Of a stretch of 64,000 nt of DNA, positions 1 through 9,305 are shown piece by piece. The notes beneath the pieces were generated by a model, which worked only from the letters and a program-made list of their open reading frames with translations, searched no databases and was not told the DNA's origin. Numbering within the stretch: the stretch's first letter is position 1; each line of letters starts with the position of its first letter. Position numbers and translations under genes: made by a program. Origin of the DNA: Spirosoma endbachense (GTDB taxonomy: Bacteria; Bacteroidota; Bacteroidia; Cytophagales; Spirosomataceae); assembly GCF_010233585.1 (NCBI RefSeq), contig NZ_CP045997.1, positions 9,164,114-9,228,113 on the forward strand. Reading direction: 5' to 3'.

Positions 1-117
1 ATGGTTATCAACTTGTTAGGGCGAAAAAAGCCCAAAAATATGGTTGCTCAACTAGAAGACTTTGCCGACAAATTCCTAACATTGATTCAGTTCATGAATC
101 AAGAACTGGTTTTATAA
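1..117 (+). pseudogene. C-terminal fragment of a probable transposase
   Basis: The first 38 codons of the window read openly to a stop at 115-117. The fragment is Lys-rich at its start (GRKKPKN) and then forms an amphipathic helix (MVAQLEDFADKFLTLIQ), which resembles the tail of an IS transposase. It may continue left of the window. A second identical copy of this DNA lies inverted at 46983-47108, where both sides are broken, which fits a mobile-element end. The IS family was not recognised. Confidence 0.45.
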
Positions 118-127
118 GAAAGCCCTG
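2..127. repeat. 126-bp inverted duplicate (partner at 46983-47108)
   Basis: Positions 2-127 are the exact reverse complement of 46983-47108 (126 of 126 bases by eye). Identity stops abruptly at both ends inside the window. The two copies are about 47 kb apart in inverted orientation and carry the transposase-like tail fragment. Confidence 0.9.
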
Positions 128-410
128 TAAAGTTGATGAACTTACGGAAAGTGATTTTTACACCATCGCAACAAATGTATTGGGCTCTGTTTGGTTTGAT
201 AATCTGTATGACATAAAGTTACTTATCAAGAAAGGCGTTAATCCTGCAACTGGTAAGGAAGAGCTTACAGACCGGGCCAAGCAAGCTATTAATGCCTTAA
301 ATGAAATTCGCCCGAGGGACATCTCCATTGTGAGATTTGTTCAAATGATCCAAGAGATTGGTACCCAAACTGAAAGTATCCGTGCTGAGTATAGAGAAAA
401 AACGCCTTAG
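128..410 (+). pseudogene. 5'-truncated gene of unknown function
   Basis: An open frame runs from the break at about 128 to a stop at 408-410, giving about 93 residues (read from the VDELTESDFY stretch to REKTP). A TTG at 180 could be used as a start, but coding-like sequence continues upstream to the junction with the 126-bp repeat, so the gene probably lost its 5' part by insertion. The product is soluble, charged and mostly helical. I do not recognise the family. Confidence 0.4.
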
Positions 411-868
411 AAACTCTGGTAATGAGGGTGGAAATTAGTGAAATATCAACCGATATTGCAGATGGTCGGGCTATAGGAATCAGGCCGCAAAGTCAATGCT
501 TTTAGCCCAACAAACTCAGGGTGTAAAGGTTGACGTTACGTCCGTGGTTTTGATTGGTCTCATCATCCATCAACCCTCAGGGGTGTTGGGTGGATGGAAT
601 GACGAATAACGTAACGGCGGGCTTGCATACGACTGTTAGCTTAGCGAGGCTCCTGCTTTTCAACCCACTTATTAACTACATCTCACAAATCCCTCCTACT
701 TGAGACGAAAGGTGATTTGAGTATCTATAATTCGGGCGTATAATAATACAGATAATTCACAGTAGGTAGCCTGGGATTTTTTACCTAGGCTCACTTTCAA
801 GGGTTCAGAACATTAGGCGTTTATTATAGATGGTAATAGCTATATTAGTACAAAAGAGATTTACTACT
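411..868. other. Intergenic stretch with hairpin and first dispersed palindrome
   Basis: No convincing gene. It holds an imperfect hairpin at 564-596 (CATCCA/TGGATG plus CAAC/GTTG) nested inside a CGTTACG (534-540)/CGTAACG (610-616) pair, and the first copy of the dispersed palindromic element at 680-754. Confidence 0.6.
680..754 (+). repeat. Dispersed palindromic element, copy 1 (ATAATTCGGG subtype)
   Basis: Carries TCTCACAAATCCCTCC, then CTTGAGACGA, then ATAATTCGGGCGT. The 5' arm can pair with the 3' arm (CCCTCC with GGGCG, and outer ATCT with AGAT at 751-754). Same strand as all other copies. It shares the ATAATTCGGGCGT end with copies 6 and 7. Confidence 0.75.
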
Positions 869-3073
869 ATGTCCACTGTTTTTATTCATATCGGTCTAAT
901 TTTCTTCCTAATTAATTTTTCTATCCAAGCGCAAGATCTTAATCAGGGTCTGGTTCTCTATTACTCTCTAGATAAAGGTGTTGTTGACAGGAAGGTCAAT
1001 GACGATAGTAGAAATGGACTAGATGGTCAGGTAATAGGGTCTCCGATTTCTGTATATAATGGGCTTTTTTTGAATTGTGATGCCAGCCGACTTAATAACT
1101 GTAATAAAAGTGGTGGCGATTACATCCAAATGCCGACTTTAGGCCCTATTTGGCAACAGGGATTAACAGTTAGTGCTTGGGTCAAGTTTGGGCCCATTAA
1201 CAGGAATTTCGAACGGATTATTGAGATTGGTAATGGCGAAGGTGATAGCCAGAGTGATCCCACTGGCAAAAACTTCTTGTTTGGCAGGGACGGTACAACA
1301 AGTGATCTTCGGGTTGAAAATTGGCTTGATAAAGATCGAAGACATATAAGCTCACTGAATGTCAAACAGGGGGTATACGGCAATGAGTTGCACCATTATG
1401 CAGCCACAGTCTCACCTACGGGCGTTATCAGAATTTATATTGATGGTCGCAAGATGGAGGAGAATAGCAAGGATATTCACCCCATCCAGAATATTGAGCG
1501 TACAAAGAATTTTTGGGGAAAGTCGAATTGGTGTTATTTAGATCCTGATTTTCGTGGGTTATTTGATGAGTTACGATTGTACAATCGAGAGCTATCCGAA
1601 ACTGAAATGGCTGCTTTATACCAAATAAAACCCGAGAGCCTAAAAGCTAGCGTTATCATATCAAGCAACAACGGTTTATGTACGAATCGCTCCTTAACGG
1701 CAGAAGCCAATTTCACACTTCAGAAGCCTAAGTATACATGGTTTTTAGATGGCCGCCCACTCAGCGATACAACTGCCACAATTAAACCAATAACAACCGG
1801 AAAATACTCCGTTTTAATTACAGAAACGTCACCCTGTCATGATCTGGCTGCCCGCTCAGCTGAACAAATCGTAAATTTTCCATCATATAATCATTCTGTC
1901 ACAATTAGTAAGTGTAATCAGGCTTTACTGAAAGCTGGTGCAGGCGAAGGAAATATTAGCCACTGGATTGGTCCTGGTATTCTTCCTTCCAAAGGTCGCC
2001 AGGATACAATAACGGTAATTGGAAGTGGGAAAGTAGTCTATACGTTGCGCATTTATCCTTCACAGGCGGACACAAGTTGCTATGTCGAACGGCAAGTTGA
2101 CGTAAATTTCCCGATTGTCCCTACCTATATGTTTGTGCCAACGTCAACAACGGTTTGTCAGGATAGCCTTAAGCTAACACCACCGATTTCACAGGATTAC
2201 GATCAATATGTTTGGCTTCTCCCTACTGGAAAGTCTATTAATCAACGAGAAATCACGGCATCAATAAGTGGAAATTATACGCTTGTAGTTACCAATAGGC
2301 AAACTTTTTGTTCACAGAGTGTTGAGGTCTACGTTAGATTGCTTTCAAAACCGGTTGTAAACTTGGGCCCTGATACGTCAATCTGTCAAGGGGAACGCTT
2401 TTATCTTCGTCCAAATTTATTAGGCGCAATTTATCGCTGGCAGGATGGTTCACAGGGCAATGAGTTTCTAGTTACTAGTTCCGGTCAATACGCGGTTTTA
2501 GCATCATTATCAGGTTGTACTGGTAGTGATACGATTACAATAATAACTAGAGAGAGAGAGGTATTCGATTTAGGGCCTACCAAAGCAATATGCAGTGATA
2601 GTACGATAACATTAACAATCCCTCAACCAAGTTCTTCCAAGGCAGACTACGTCTGGTCAGACAATACGACATCTCCTACTTTATTGATCAAAAATGTCGG
2701 CCTTTACTGGCTACAATCAACCTTTAATAACTGTGTATTTAGAGACTCTGTTCTAGTTGTTGATGAGACGGATTGTGCAAGTGACTGGAAGATATTTGTA
2801 CCAGGGGCCTTTACACCAGATAGTCATCCCATGAATAATGTGTTCGAAATAAAAGGCAATTTATCTGGCTGTTCAATAACTATTTACAATCGGTGGGGTG
2901 CCATAATTTACTTAAACGAAACACTGGAGAATAGGCAATTTTGGGATGGTCGCTTTAAAGGGATTGATTGTCCACCGGATAATTATACATGGCAAATCGT
3001 TTGTCAAAATAAATTTTTGTCCAAGCAGATTAATCCTTTTATTAAAAATGGAACTGTTTTGTTGGTCCGATAA
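869..3073 (+). CDS. Secreted LamG-domain protein with gliding-motility type C-terminal sorting domain
   Basis: 734 residues from the ATG at 869. An in-frame ATG at 830 would add 13 residues before an otherwise typical signal peptide (hydrophobic core ending SIQAQ), so 869 is preferred. Residues ~20-240 form a LamG/concanavalin-like domain (start GLVLYYSLDKG, end FDELRLYNRELSETEM). Several Ig/PKD-like modules with the recurring LGPDTSICQGE-type motif follow. The last ~85 residues (FVPGAFTPDSHPMNNVFEIKG, IYNRWGAIIY, WDGRFKGIDCPPDNYTWQI) match the type-B T9SS sorting domain. Likely exported to the cell surface or medium by the type IX system; its ligand is unknown. Confidence 0.85.
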   Translation: MSTVFIHIGLIFFLINFSIQAQDLNQGLVLYYSLDKGVVDRKVNDDSRNGLDGQVIGSPISVYNGLFLNCDASRLNNCNKSGGDYIQMPTLGPIWQQGLTVSAWVKFGPINRNFERIIEIGNGEGDSQSDPTGKNFLFGRDGTTSDLRVENWLDKDRRHISSLNVKQGVYGNELHHYAATVSPTGVIRIYIDGRKMEENSKDIHPIQNIERTKNFWGKSNWCYLDPDFRGLFDELRLYNRELSETEMAALYQIKPESLKASVIISSNNGLCTNRSLTAEANFTLQKPKYTWFLDGRPLSDTTATIKPITTGKYSVLITETSPCHDLAARSAEQIVNFPSYNHSVTISKCNQALLKAGAGEGNISHWIGPGILPSKGRQDTITVIGSGKVVYTLRIYPSQADTSCYVERQVDVNFPIVPTYMFVPTSTTVCQDSLKLTPPISQDYDQYVWLLPTGKSINQREITASISGNYTLVVTNRQTFCSQSVEVYVRLLSKPVVNLGPDTSICQGERFYLRPNLLGAIYRWQDGSQGNEFLVTSSGQYAVLASLSGCTGSDTITIITREREVFDLGPTKAICSDSTITLTIPQPSSSKADYVWSDNTTSPTLLIKNVGLYWLQSTFNNCVFRDSVLVVDETDCASDWKIFVPGAFTPDSHPMNNVFEIKGNLSGCSITIYNRWGAIIYLNETLENRQFWDGRFKGIDCPPDNYTWQIVCQNKFLSKQINPFIKNGTVLLVR

Positions 3074-3197
3074 ATCGATTTCAGATACTATGCCTGCTAT
3101 AATTGTACGTCGTCAGCCAACAGTGGACAGATGTGAGTAGTCGCCGTTGAGGTGGGAATGGGAAGAGACAATTCACTCAATCTCACAATAACGCTCC

Positions 3198-3704
3198 TTA
3201 TTTTTTACTGTCACCATTGGCCGCTCGTGAGTCTATAACCGTGTTTTGGCCAGCTGAAAGCAACCACACCCCATTTCTCTTTACAAACACCAAAGTCAAT
3301 AAGTCATCTGCTTCGGGCATGCGATTAGTGCCGTGATTCACTCCGTCAGGTGGGAAAAACTCACCAACATGACAAATTAGATTAGCAACGGCCACTTCAG
3401 GGGTCAAAGAACGAATTTTTACGCTCTTTTTTGTAAAAGGTACACCTTTGAATATTGTGTCAAATATTCGTTGGTGAGCCGATTTTACTTCTGTTCTTCC
3501 TTTCCACCACATTCCAACAATATTTACCCATTCAACATCTTCTGTTGTATAAGTATCCATATTTTTGAAAGAGTGAGTATTCCAGTCTGAAACCAACTTA
3601 TCAACCTGATTTTCTATTGCTTTTTCATCGGTCTGTGCATGACCAATATGAGCTACGGCTACGCAGAGCAATAAAGAAAGCAGGGCTCTTTTTGAATTTT
3701 GCAT
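3198..3704 (-). CDS. Secreted NTF2-like (SgcJ/EcaC, DUF4440-type) protein
   Basis: 168 residues with an N-terminal signal peptide ending HIGHAQ. The rest is one alpha+beta NTF2/SnoaL-like cone: an opening helix (IENQVDKLVSDWNTHSFKNMDTYTTEDVEWVN), a central GRTEV segment, and closing strands (LLTLVFVKRNGVWLLSAGQNTV). Proteins of this fold bind small hydrophobic ligands or act as cyclases/isomerases; nothing here fixes an activity. It lies 28 bp downstream of a second NTF2-like gene on the same strand, so the two probably form an operon. Confidence 0.8.
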   Translation of the reverse strand: MQNSKRALLSLLLCVAVAHIGHAQTDEKAIENQVDKLVSDWNTHSFKNMDTYTTEDVEWVNIVGMWWKGRTEVKSAHQRIFDTIFKGVPFTKKSVKIRSLTPEVAVANLICHVGEFFPPDGVNHGTNRMPEADDLLTLVFVKRNGVWLLSAGQNTVIDSRAANGDSKK

Positions 3705-3732
3705 GATGTTATAAATGCAATAATGTTTTAAT

Positions 3733-4182
3733 CTATTGACTTACGTTAGTGGCTTGACGGGCTATTAATTGCCAGCTTCCATTACTATTCTGCCAAATAT
3801 TGGTAAATCGTCGTGGGCTAGTCACACTTTTAGGAACACCGGAAACAGCGCTTTTTTCATCGGGAATTTCTTGACCCATTTCAATTGCCAGATTCTGATT
3901 AATGGTGATTTTTTCGATGATTCGATCAAATCGAATTTGATTGATTTTGGCGTTTCTCATCAATACCTTGATTTCATTGAAGGAAACAATTTTATTAAAC
4001 GGATTCATCACCACATAGTTAGGTGACCATAACTTGGCTAAACTAGCGGTATCGTTCGATAAAAAAGCCGTAACCTCCAAGGCGCTCACTTTGCGAACAG
4101 CTGTCTCCTCAGCGGACTGAGCACAGGCTAAAAATGGGATCGATGTCACCAAAAAGACTAGAAGCAGGAAACGCATCTTCAT
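3733..4182 (-). CDS. Secreted NTF2-like (DUF4440-type) protein
   Basis: 149 residues when started at the ATG ending at 4182, which gives a clean signal peptide (MKMRFLLLVFLVTSIPFLACAQ). The frame is open to 4290, but those 36 extra residues precede the signal peptide and look untranslated. The mature part is a single NTF2-like domain (EVTAFLSNDTASLAKLWSPNYVVMNP near the start; RFTNIWQNSNGSWQLIARQATNV at the end). The Cys in FLACAQ could be a lipobox, though AQ after the Cys also fits signal peptidase I. First gene of a two-gene NTF2-like operon. Confidence 0.8.
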   Translation of the reverse strand: MKMRFLLLVFLVTSIPFLACAQSAEETAVRKVSALEVTAFLSNDTASLAKLWSPNYVVMNPFNKIVSFNEIKVLMRNAKINQIRFDRIIEKITINQNLAIEMGQEIPDEKSAVSGVPKSVTSPRRFTNIWQNSNGSWQLIARQATNVSQ

Positions 4183-4452
4183 GGTTAATGTCTGGTTTGT
4201 GAATATTGAATGCTGGAGATACATCTTACAGATTTTCAGTATGTTGGTAACGGTTTTCAGTAAATAAGTATATATATTTTTCCATTTCAAAGAATTTATC
4301 TACGAACTGATTAAGTGGTAGGTATTTTTACTGAGTAAGCCTATAATTATTCTGGCTTAGAGTAACAGGCTGCTTTTACCCTAAAGGTGGTTAGATAGGA
4401 TTCAACGGGACTTTGTTATGTTCAAAACAGATTACGAGTACATATTTTATAT

Positions 4453-4523
4453 TCTCAAAATACCCTCCTGCTTGAGACGAAGGAGCATTCATATATCTGT
4501 TTCAGAATTGGGGCGTTTTGAGT
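4453..4523 (+). repeat. Dispersed palindromic element, copy 2
   Basis: Starts TCTCAAAATACCCTCC and ends GGGGCGTTTTGAGT. The outer arms pair as CTCAAAA-C-CC with GG-G-TTTTGAG, a copy-specific match that keeps the stem although the bases differ from other copies. Inner stem TTGA/TTCA. Centre TTGAGACGAAGGAGCATTC. Confidence 0.85.
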
Positions 4524-4634
4524 TTATAGTAAAGTGATGTACAATGGCAATAGCATGAAGCTTGTCATGCTATCGCAAAAGAGATTTCGTTGCTAGTAAG
4601 TGTCAGATTTACCGAATGAGACAAAAAATACGTA

Positions 4635-4675
4635 ACTAGTATTGGCTAACGATCAGTCATTTAGTCAATACTAGG
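4635..4675. repeat. Imperfect hairpin
   Basis: CTAGTATTG at 4636-4644 is the exact reverse complement of CAATACTAG at 4666-4674, with a further CT/AG pair after one mismatch. No T tract follows, so it is not an obvious terminator. Confidence 0.6.
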
Positions 4676-4986
4676 TTGGGTGGGCACCAAAAAGCAGTAC
4701 GTGAGTGCTAGCGTTTCGGCGACAAACTCAATACCCCGGTTAGGAAAATTCAGTCTTCCATTTACAGGTTGTAGTTGACCGAGCAAATGCCCCGATTAGT
4801 CAGGTCTAGGCTTGAGGAGCAGCGTCCGTGTGACATGGTAGCCGCTAAGCCAGTCAAGGACGCCGAATACTATAGCACAGCAAAATACGGCAGTCAATCG
4901 GCTAGCTACCCGTCATGTTTACACACACGAAGCCATCAACATACTTAATGGGCTTTTTATAAAATAATAAAAATAAAAGAAGCCAT

Positions 4987-5469
4987 ATGAAAACTATAGT
5001 GTATAAAGCCGGGATTACAGTTGACTTCCTGAGGGAGGGCAGGGATACCAACGATGAGTATTGCGAATTCCGTTGTTCGATCAAGCCCTCAAGCCGAGTT
5101 CCTATGCCCCATTATCATCAGGGGTTCGAGGAAATAGTATACGGGGAAAAAGGCATTGTTAGCTGGACGGTAAATGGCAAAACGACCGACATTGGTCCGG
5201 GTGAAAAGCTTGTTATTCCTGTGGGGGCTATCCATATGTTTGAAAATAAATCCAATGAAACGGTTGAATTTCTCTGCCGCACCACACCGGGGAATGCATT
5301 TGGATCTGACTATTTTGAAGACATCGCTACAGTATTGAATGCGGACGGGCTTCCGGATTTTAACAAACTACAGGACATTATGAAGCAGTATGGCTTGATC
5401 CCTGTAGTGGGTTTAAAACGCAGGTTGATTTTTGCCATCATTAATCTGATTAGAAAAATCAAATCCTGA
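4987..5469 (+). CDS. Cupin-domain protein
   Basis: 160 residues, no signal peptide, cytoplasmic. Residues ~35-105 hold the cupin fold: metal-binding motif 1 (PMPHYHQGFEEIVYGEKG, with two His and a Glu) and motif 2 (PGEKLVIPVGAIHMFEN). The last 60 residues are a basic helical tail (LKRRLIFAIINLIRKIKS). Cupins of this small type are dioxygenases, isomerases or ligand-binding proteins; the substrate is not evident. It is the only gene between palindromic elements 2 and 3, so it forms a one-gene unit. Confidence 0.85.
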   Translation: MKTIVYKAGITVDFLREGRDTNDEYCEFRCSIKPSSRVPMPHYHQGFEEIVYGEKGIVSWTVNGKTTDIGPGEKLVIPVGAIHMFENKSNETVEFLCRTTPGNAFGSDYFEDIATVLNADGLPDFNKLQDIMKQYGLIPVVGLKRRLIFAIINLIRKIKS

Positions 5470-5584
5470 CTCGTTTACCACTGCTGGTAGCATCGTATTG
5501 CCCAAAGGGGGGCTTGACCCTATTGATTCAGCAGCCTAACAAAACAGGAGTGTACAAACTGGAAATTGTAGACCTTTTAACTTT

Positions 5585-5660
5585 GTCTCAAAAATTGCTC
5601 CTTCCTGAGACAAAGGAACTTTCATTTTTATGCTTCAGGAAATGGGGCGTTGAATGAGAC
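5585..5660 (+). repeat. Dispersed palindromic element, copy 3
   Basis: 5' arm GTCTCAAAAATTGCTCC pairs with 3' arm GGGGCGTTGAATGAGAC: the ends GTCTCA/TGAGAC match exactly and GCTCC pairs with GGGGC. The inner stem TTCCTGA/TCAGGAA is a 7-bp match that differs in sequence from the TTGA/TCAA stem of other copies (compensatory change). This copy shows the fold most clearly. Confidence 0.88.
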
Positions 5661-5669
5661 CGCTTTTTG

Positions 5670-6578
5670 TCAATTAAAAGAAGTCCTAAACTCCAATGGC
5701 GACAGTTTAGTTTTTGTCTTAAACAGCTTGCTGAATGATTGCAAATGTTCAAAACCCAGCTCGTAAGCAATTTCGCTAACCGTCAGGTTAGTGGTCGATA
5801 ATTTTTCTTTGGCTTTAGCTATTAGCTTAGCATGAATATGCTGCTGTGTGTTTTGCCCTGTTAATACCCGCAATAGATTACTTAAATACTTTGGAGAGAG
5901 ACATAATTGTTCCGCAATTGACTGAACAGTTGGTAAGCCTCTTTCTACCAAATCATCGCTGTTGAAATAATCATGAAGCAGTAATTCTAGCCGTTCGAGT
6001 ACTTGATGGTTGGCCTTTTCTCGTGTTATGAACTGGCGATCATAAAACCGGTCACCATAATTCAGCAAACTTTCAACATGTGAGACAATGATTTGCTTAC
6101 TAAACCTGTCAATAGTGGAATAATACTCCTGTTGAATAGCGAGAATAATAGTAGTGATGGTCGCTTCTTCTTTTGCAGAAAGAAATAAGGCTTCACTGAG
6201 AGAATAATCCCAAAAATCGTATTGCTTTATGGTTTTGGCTAAGGGCGTATTCCAGATAAAATCAGGATGAATATAGATCACCCAGCCTGATTTTTCTACT
6301 TCTTTATCTTTGTTATCAACCGCAATACTAAATACCTGGTTGGGCGACATAAAAGACAGAATGCCTTCAGTAAAGTCAAATGGATGCTGCCCGTATTTTA
6401 ATTTGACGTTATGCATTCTTTTTACAGAAATAGCATAAAAATCCAGTAGCATCGTAATTGGTTCAACGCTATCCCTGTGCGGAACGGTTTCAACATCTAC
6501 TACACTAATAAGTGGATGTTGCGGTTTAGGCAACTGCACAAACGCATGAAATTCGCTTATCGTTTTAAAATGCCTCAT
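5670..6578 (-). CDS. AraC-family transcriptional regulator
   Basis: 302 residues. The N-terminal ~180 residues form an AraC-type sensor region (ILSFMSPNQVFSIAV). The C-terminal ~100 residues hold two helix-turn-helix motifs (SIAEQLCLSPKYLSNLLRVLTGQNTQQHIH and TVSEIAYELGFEHLQSFSKLFKTKTKLSPLEFR), the AraC/XylS signature. Its start overlaps the stop of the upstream oxidoreductase gene by 4 bases (ATGA), so both are on one transcript and this is probably the regulator of that operon. The stop lies only 10 bp from palindromic element 3. Confidence 0.9.
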   Translation of the reverse strand: MRHFKTISEFHAFVQLPKPQHPLISVVDVETVPHRDSVEPITMLLDFYAISVKRMHNVKLKYGQHPFDFTEGILSFMSPNQVFSIAVDNKDKEVEKSGWVIYIHPDFIWNTPLAKTIKQYDFWDYSLSEALFLSAKEEATITTIILAIQQEYYSTIDRFSKQIIVSHVESLLNYGDRFYDRQFITREKANHQVLERLELLLHDYFNSDDLVERGLPTVQSIAEQLCLSPKYLSNLLRVLTGQNTQQHIHAKLIAKAKEKLSTTNLTVSEIAYELGFEHLQSFSKLFKTKTKLSPLEFRTSFN

Positions 6579-7549
6579 ACAAGCTTATCTTCTTTTCTTA
6601 TTTCCAAGACCAGCTTACCCCGCACATGCCAGGTTGCGCTTTCGCGGTGGGCTTCCGCCACCTGCTCCAGCGGAAACACGTTGCTGATGAGAACCTTCAC
6701 CTTGCCTTCGTCAATCAGCTGGGCAATTTCGGTTAACCAGTCCTGCCGGGGTTGGTTCACGGCGAGTTCGCCTTTGGCCTGTTTCCCGGCCAGCGCGGCC
6801 AGCACCTCCTCATCAAACGGAAAATCTGTATTGACGCTCACAAATAGGCCACCCGCCTTCAATACGGTCACCGATTTCAATCGTTCCGAGTTGTCGCGAA
6901 GGGGCGAAGCTTCAACCACTACGTCTACCTCGTTCAACAGCTCTTCAACCGTCTGACTTTGGTAATCCATTACCTCATCGGCCCCTAGCGTCTTTAGATA
7001 AGCCAGGTTGGCGGCCGAAGCGGTTCCAATAACATATGCCCCTTTTGCCTTGGCAAATTGCACGGCGAAACTCCCCACTCCACCCGAGGCCCCCTGAATT
7101 AAAACGCGTTGACCGGCCTGCAATTTTCCGTGTTCAAAGAGAGCAGTCCAAGCGGTGAGGCTGGCCAGCGGCACCCCCGCTGCCCCCGTAAAGCCGATGC
7201 TTTTTGGCTTAAGCGCAAATTGACTGGCTTTGGCCGCACAATACTCGGCGTAGCTGCCATTGCCGGGAAAATTCGGAACCCCGTACACAGCATTGCCTTT
7301 CTGAAAGGCGGTTACCTCGCTGCCAATTTCAGCCACAATGCCGGCCGCATCCCAACCTAAGGTCAGTGGCAAGGTCAAAAAAGACCTCATCCTTATATTT
7401 GCCCCTTCCCGAATTGCCCAGTCTACCGGGTTTACGCCACTTGCATACACGTTCACCAAAATCTCATCGGCGGCTGGCACAGGCCGTGCTACGTCTTCTA
7501 CTTTCATCACCTCAGGTCCGCCAAATGTATGAATTCTGACTGCTTTCAT
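6575..7549 (-). CDS. NADP-dependent quinone-oxidoreductase-like MDR protein
   Basis: 324 residues, the usual length for zinc-free medium-chain dehydrogenases/reductases of the QOR type. The N-terminal GroES-like domain has GVNPVDWAIREG and LGWDAAGIVAEIGSEV. The Rossmann fold has the nucleotide-binding motif GASGGVGSFAVQFAKAKGA. No structural-zinc Cys cluster is present. Expected to reduce quinones or alpha,beta-unsaturated carbonyls with NADPH. First gene of a two-gene operon, translationally coupled to the AraC regulator. Confidence 0.9.
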   Translation of the reverse strand: MKAVRIHTFGGPEVMKVEDVARPVPAADEILVNVYASGVNPVDWAIREGANIRMRSFLTLPLTLGWDAAGIVAEIGSEVTAFQKGNAVYGVPNFPGNGSYAEYCAAKASQFALKPKSIGFTGAAGVPLASLTAWTALFEHGKLQAGQRVLIQGASGGVGSFAVQFAKAKGAYVIGTASAANLAYLKTLGADEVMDYQSQTVEELLNEVDVVVEASPLRDNSERLKSVTVLKAGGLFVSVNTDFPFDEEVLAALAGKQAKGELAVNQPRQDWLTEIAQLIDEGKVKVLISNVFPLEQVAEAHRESATWHVRGKLVLEIRKEDKLV

Positions 7550-8191
7550 TAGAAGCTATTTTGTTTTTGTTGACGATACAAAGGTCGCCACTGCCTGAAA
7601 AACAGGTTTAATCAAACTGCCTTTTGTTTTAGCCAAAACAGCCGGTGGGCATTAGCCTAGACCCAAACACAGGTTGTCAAACAGCTTAACGTTTACCGCA
7701 GAAATTGCAAGGCGGCAATAACTCAGTTGTCTTTAATGCGGATTTGGTGCCTGATTTTCCTATTGTTCATTAGCAAAAAGACTGCCTGAATGTTACCATT
7801 AAGATTCCGTCTTTACCTCGCCGAAGGAAGTGGATGATTGTGGATGCTCCAAGCCTGATTCTTAAAAAATCGCACTAACCCATAATTGATAGTATTTTTT
7901 TCTTAGCCTTCTCAATCGTTGTAAGGGTCACGATTTTAGCTGACATTATTTTTTACTCAGCATGACTCTGTGTAACCAATTGCTACATAATCTCGCAAAA
8001 CGCTCTTTTTTCGCACACAGGATGCAGGATTCTTCTTTTTTGTTCTAAAAACAACTGTTCGTCTAGTTATGAACAAAAATGCTAGTTCAGGCTGATACAA
8101 AATCAGTGAGATGAAATTTAACCGGGTTATCGACGATTAATGATCGTATATCTGGATTGGTTCGCAAACTGTCAACCAGATGCAGCCCATA
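7550..8191. other. Gene-free stretch with a partial palindromic element
   Basis: Upstream region of the oxidoreductase operon and 3' flank of the next minus-strand gene. At 7990-8005 the sequence ATCTCGCAAAACGCTC fits the 5' arm of the dispersed element in the same orientation, but no matching GGGGCGTT arm follows, so it may be a decayed copy. No gene seen. Confidence 0.5.
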
Positions 8192-8941
8192 TTAGGGCAG
8201 ATGCGCTTTCGGTTGGGTTAAACCGGTTGAGGGGGAGGAAACCCTATTTAGTTCGATACGGTCGTCCCCTTCCGGAATGACTAGGCTATATTGAATGGTG
8301 TTTTGTCCACTGTCGATGTCAAATCGATAACGACCCGGGGGAAGCTGACTCAGATTGAACAATTCACTATTCGTTTTTGCGAGGCTTCTCGCTCGGTACA
8401 TATAGTGGGAAAACTCATCTTTAATACTGACTAGGAGATGTTGCTGAGCCGGGTTGCTATAGCACAGTCTTACTTTTTTATCCTGAACCGGTAGTAAGTT
8501 TACCAAAAGTTGATTAGAAGGAGTTTGGGGTGAGTCTGTAGGTGGCTCATCAACCTCAGGAAGCAAAAAGCGGGGTGGATCGATCCCATGGGTGCTTACG
8601 AGTAAATCATACGATTTAATCCGATCTGCCACCAAATGACCATCCACTAGCTTCGCCAGTAATTCGTTAAACTGGGCTATGGTTCGTTTGGTCAATTTAA
8701 TGTAGCGGTCTTTCATTTTTTCCTGATAGAGCAGTTCATGCTCAGTTGTGTAAAAGCTGATGCGAGTCAAACCAGTGTTGTAGTCGGTATATACTCGCCA
8801 ATATCCTTTTGCCGAATCGGGAAGCACCGCTGCGTCCTGGACGTTTGGCTGACTCTGAGCCCTTGGTACACCAAAGAGAAACAGCGAAAATATAAAGGGG
8901 TTAATGAGCCAACTTGGGGCAAAGAGTCCATTAATAGGCAT
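8192..8941 (-). CDS. Secreted protein of unknown function
   Basis: 249 residues. The N-terminus has a hydrophobic stretch (WLINPFIFSLFLFGVPRAQSQ) that fits a signal peptide. The mature part has an RISFYTTEHELLYQEKMKDRYIKLTKRTIAQFNELLAKL segment, a Pro/Ser/Thr-rich linker at residues ~125-145, and a beta-rich second half with a repeated strand pattern (LVSIKDEFSHYMYRARSL, PPGRYRFDIDSGQN) like T9SS-style or carboxypeptidase-regulatory-like beta domains. I do not recognise the family. It sits alone before a 930-bp gene-free stretch. Confidence 0.6.
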   Translation of the reverse strand: MPINGLFAPSWLINPFIFSLFLFGVPRAQSQPNVQDAAVLPDSAKGYWRVYTDYNTGLTRISFYTTEHELLYQEKMKDRYIKLTKRTIAQFNELLAKLVDGHLVADRIKSYDLLVSTHGIDPPRFLLPEVDEPPTDSPQTPSNQLLVNLLPVQDKKVRLCYSNPAQQHLLVSIKDEFSHYMYRARSLAKTNSELFNLSQLPPGRYRFDIDSGQNTIQYSLVIPEGDDRIELNRVSSPSTGLTQPKAHLP

Positions 8942-9244
8942 GGCCGTAAGCGTTTAAACGTGAAAAAAAGTAGTTGTTGTTGCGATTGGTTGCACTTCAC
9001 GAGTTGTGACCAGGTTAACACGCTAGTTAGGTATCTACCCGCTAAGGAATGTCCCGGCAATTGATCCAGCTGACTAAACTCTTCTACACCATTGCTCTTG
9101 TGCATCAGTGGAGCCGAGCGTTTGCCCTCTATTCATTTACTTGGGTAGCTTTTCTGGATGAATGTGCCTTATTCTCCTCATTTGGATTGCAAATAGATTG
9201 CCAACGTCCTAAAAGCTATTTTAATGAAATAGAACATGGTTATC

Positions 9245-9305
9245 GTGGTGGACGGGTGTCCGCTTGTGGACACCTACTGTACATAGGCGGACACCCCTCC
9301 ACCAC
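9245..9305. promoter_or_regulatory. Nested inverted repeat with TGTCCG-N-TGGACA core
   Basis: A 19-nt arm at 9245-9263 matches the reverse complement of 9287-9305 at 18 of 19 positions. Inside it, TGTCCGCTTGTGGACA (9257-9272) forms an alternative small palindrome, so two mutually exclusive hairpins are possible. The same 16-mer occurs with two changes at 48008-48023 upstream of an ABC permease. It looks like a regulator-binding site or a structured RNA switch; its target is unknown. Confidence 0.6.

Larger units (their letters stand above)
4183..4986. other. Gene-free stretch with palindromic element and two hairpins
   Basis: Holds dispersed element copy 2 (4453-4523) and two strong hairpins. 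One has ATAGCATG (4550-4557) against CATGCTAT (4566-4573); the other has CTAGTATTG (4636-4644) against CAATACTAG (4666-4674). The remainder up to the cupin start shows no coding potential I can defend. Confidence 0.6.

Noticed and set aside
564..616. Nested hairpin as an integron attI or terminator
   Set aside because: Imperfect pairing, no T run and no integrase gene nearby; only reported as a hairpin.
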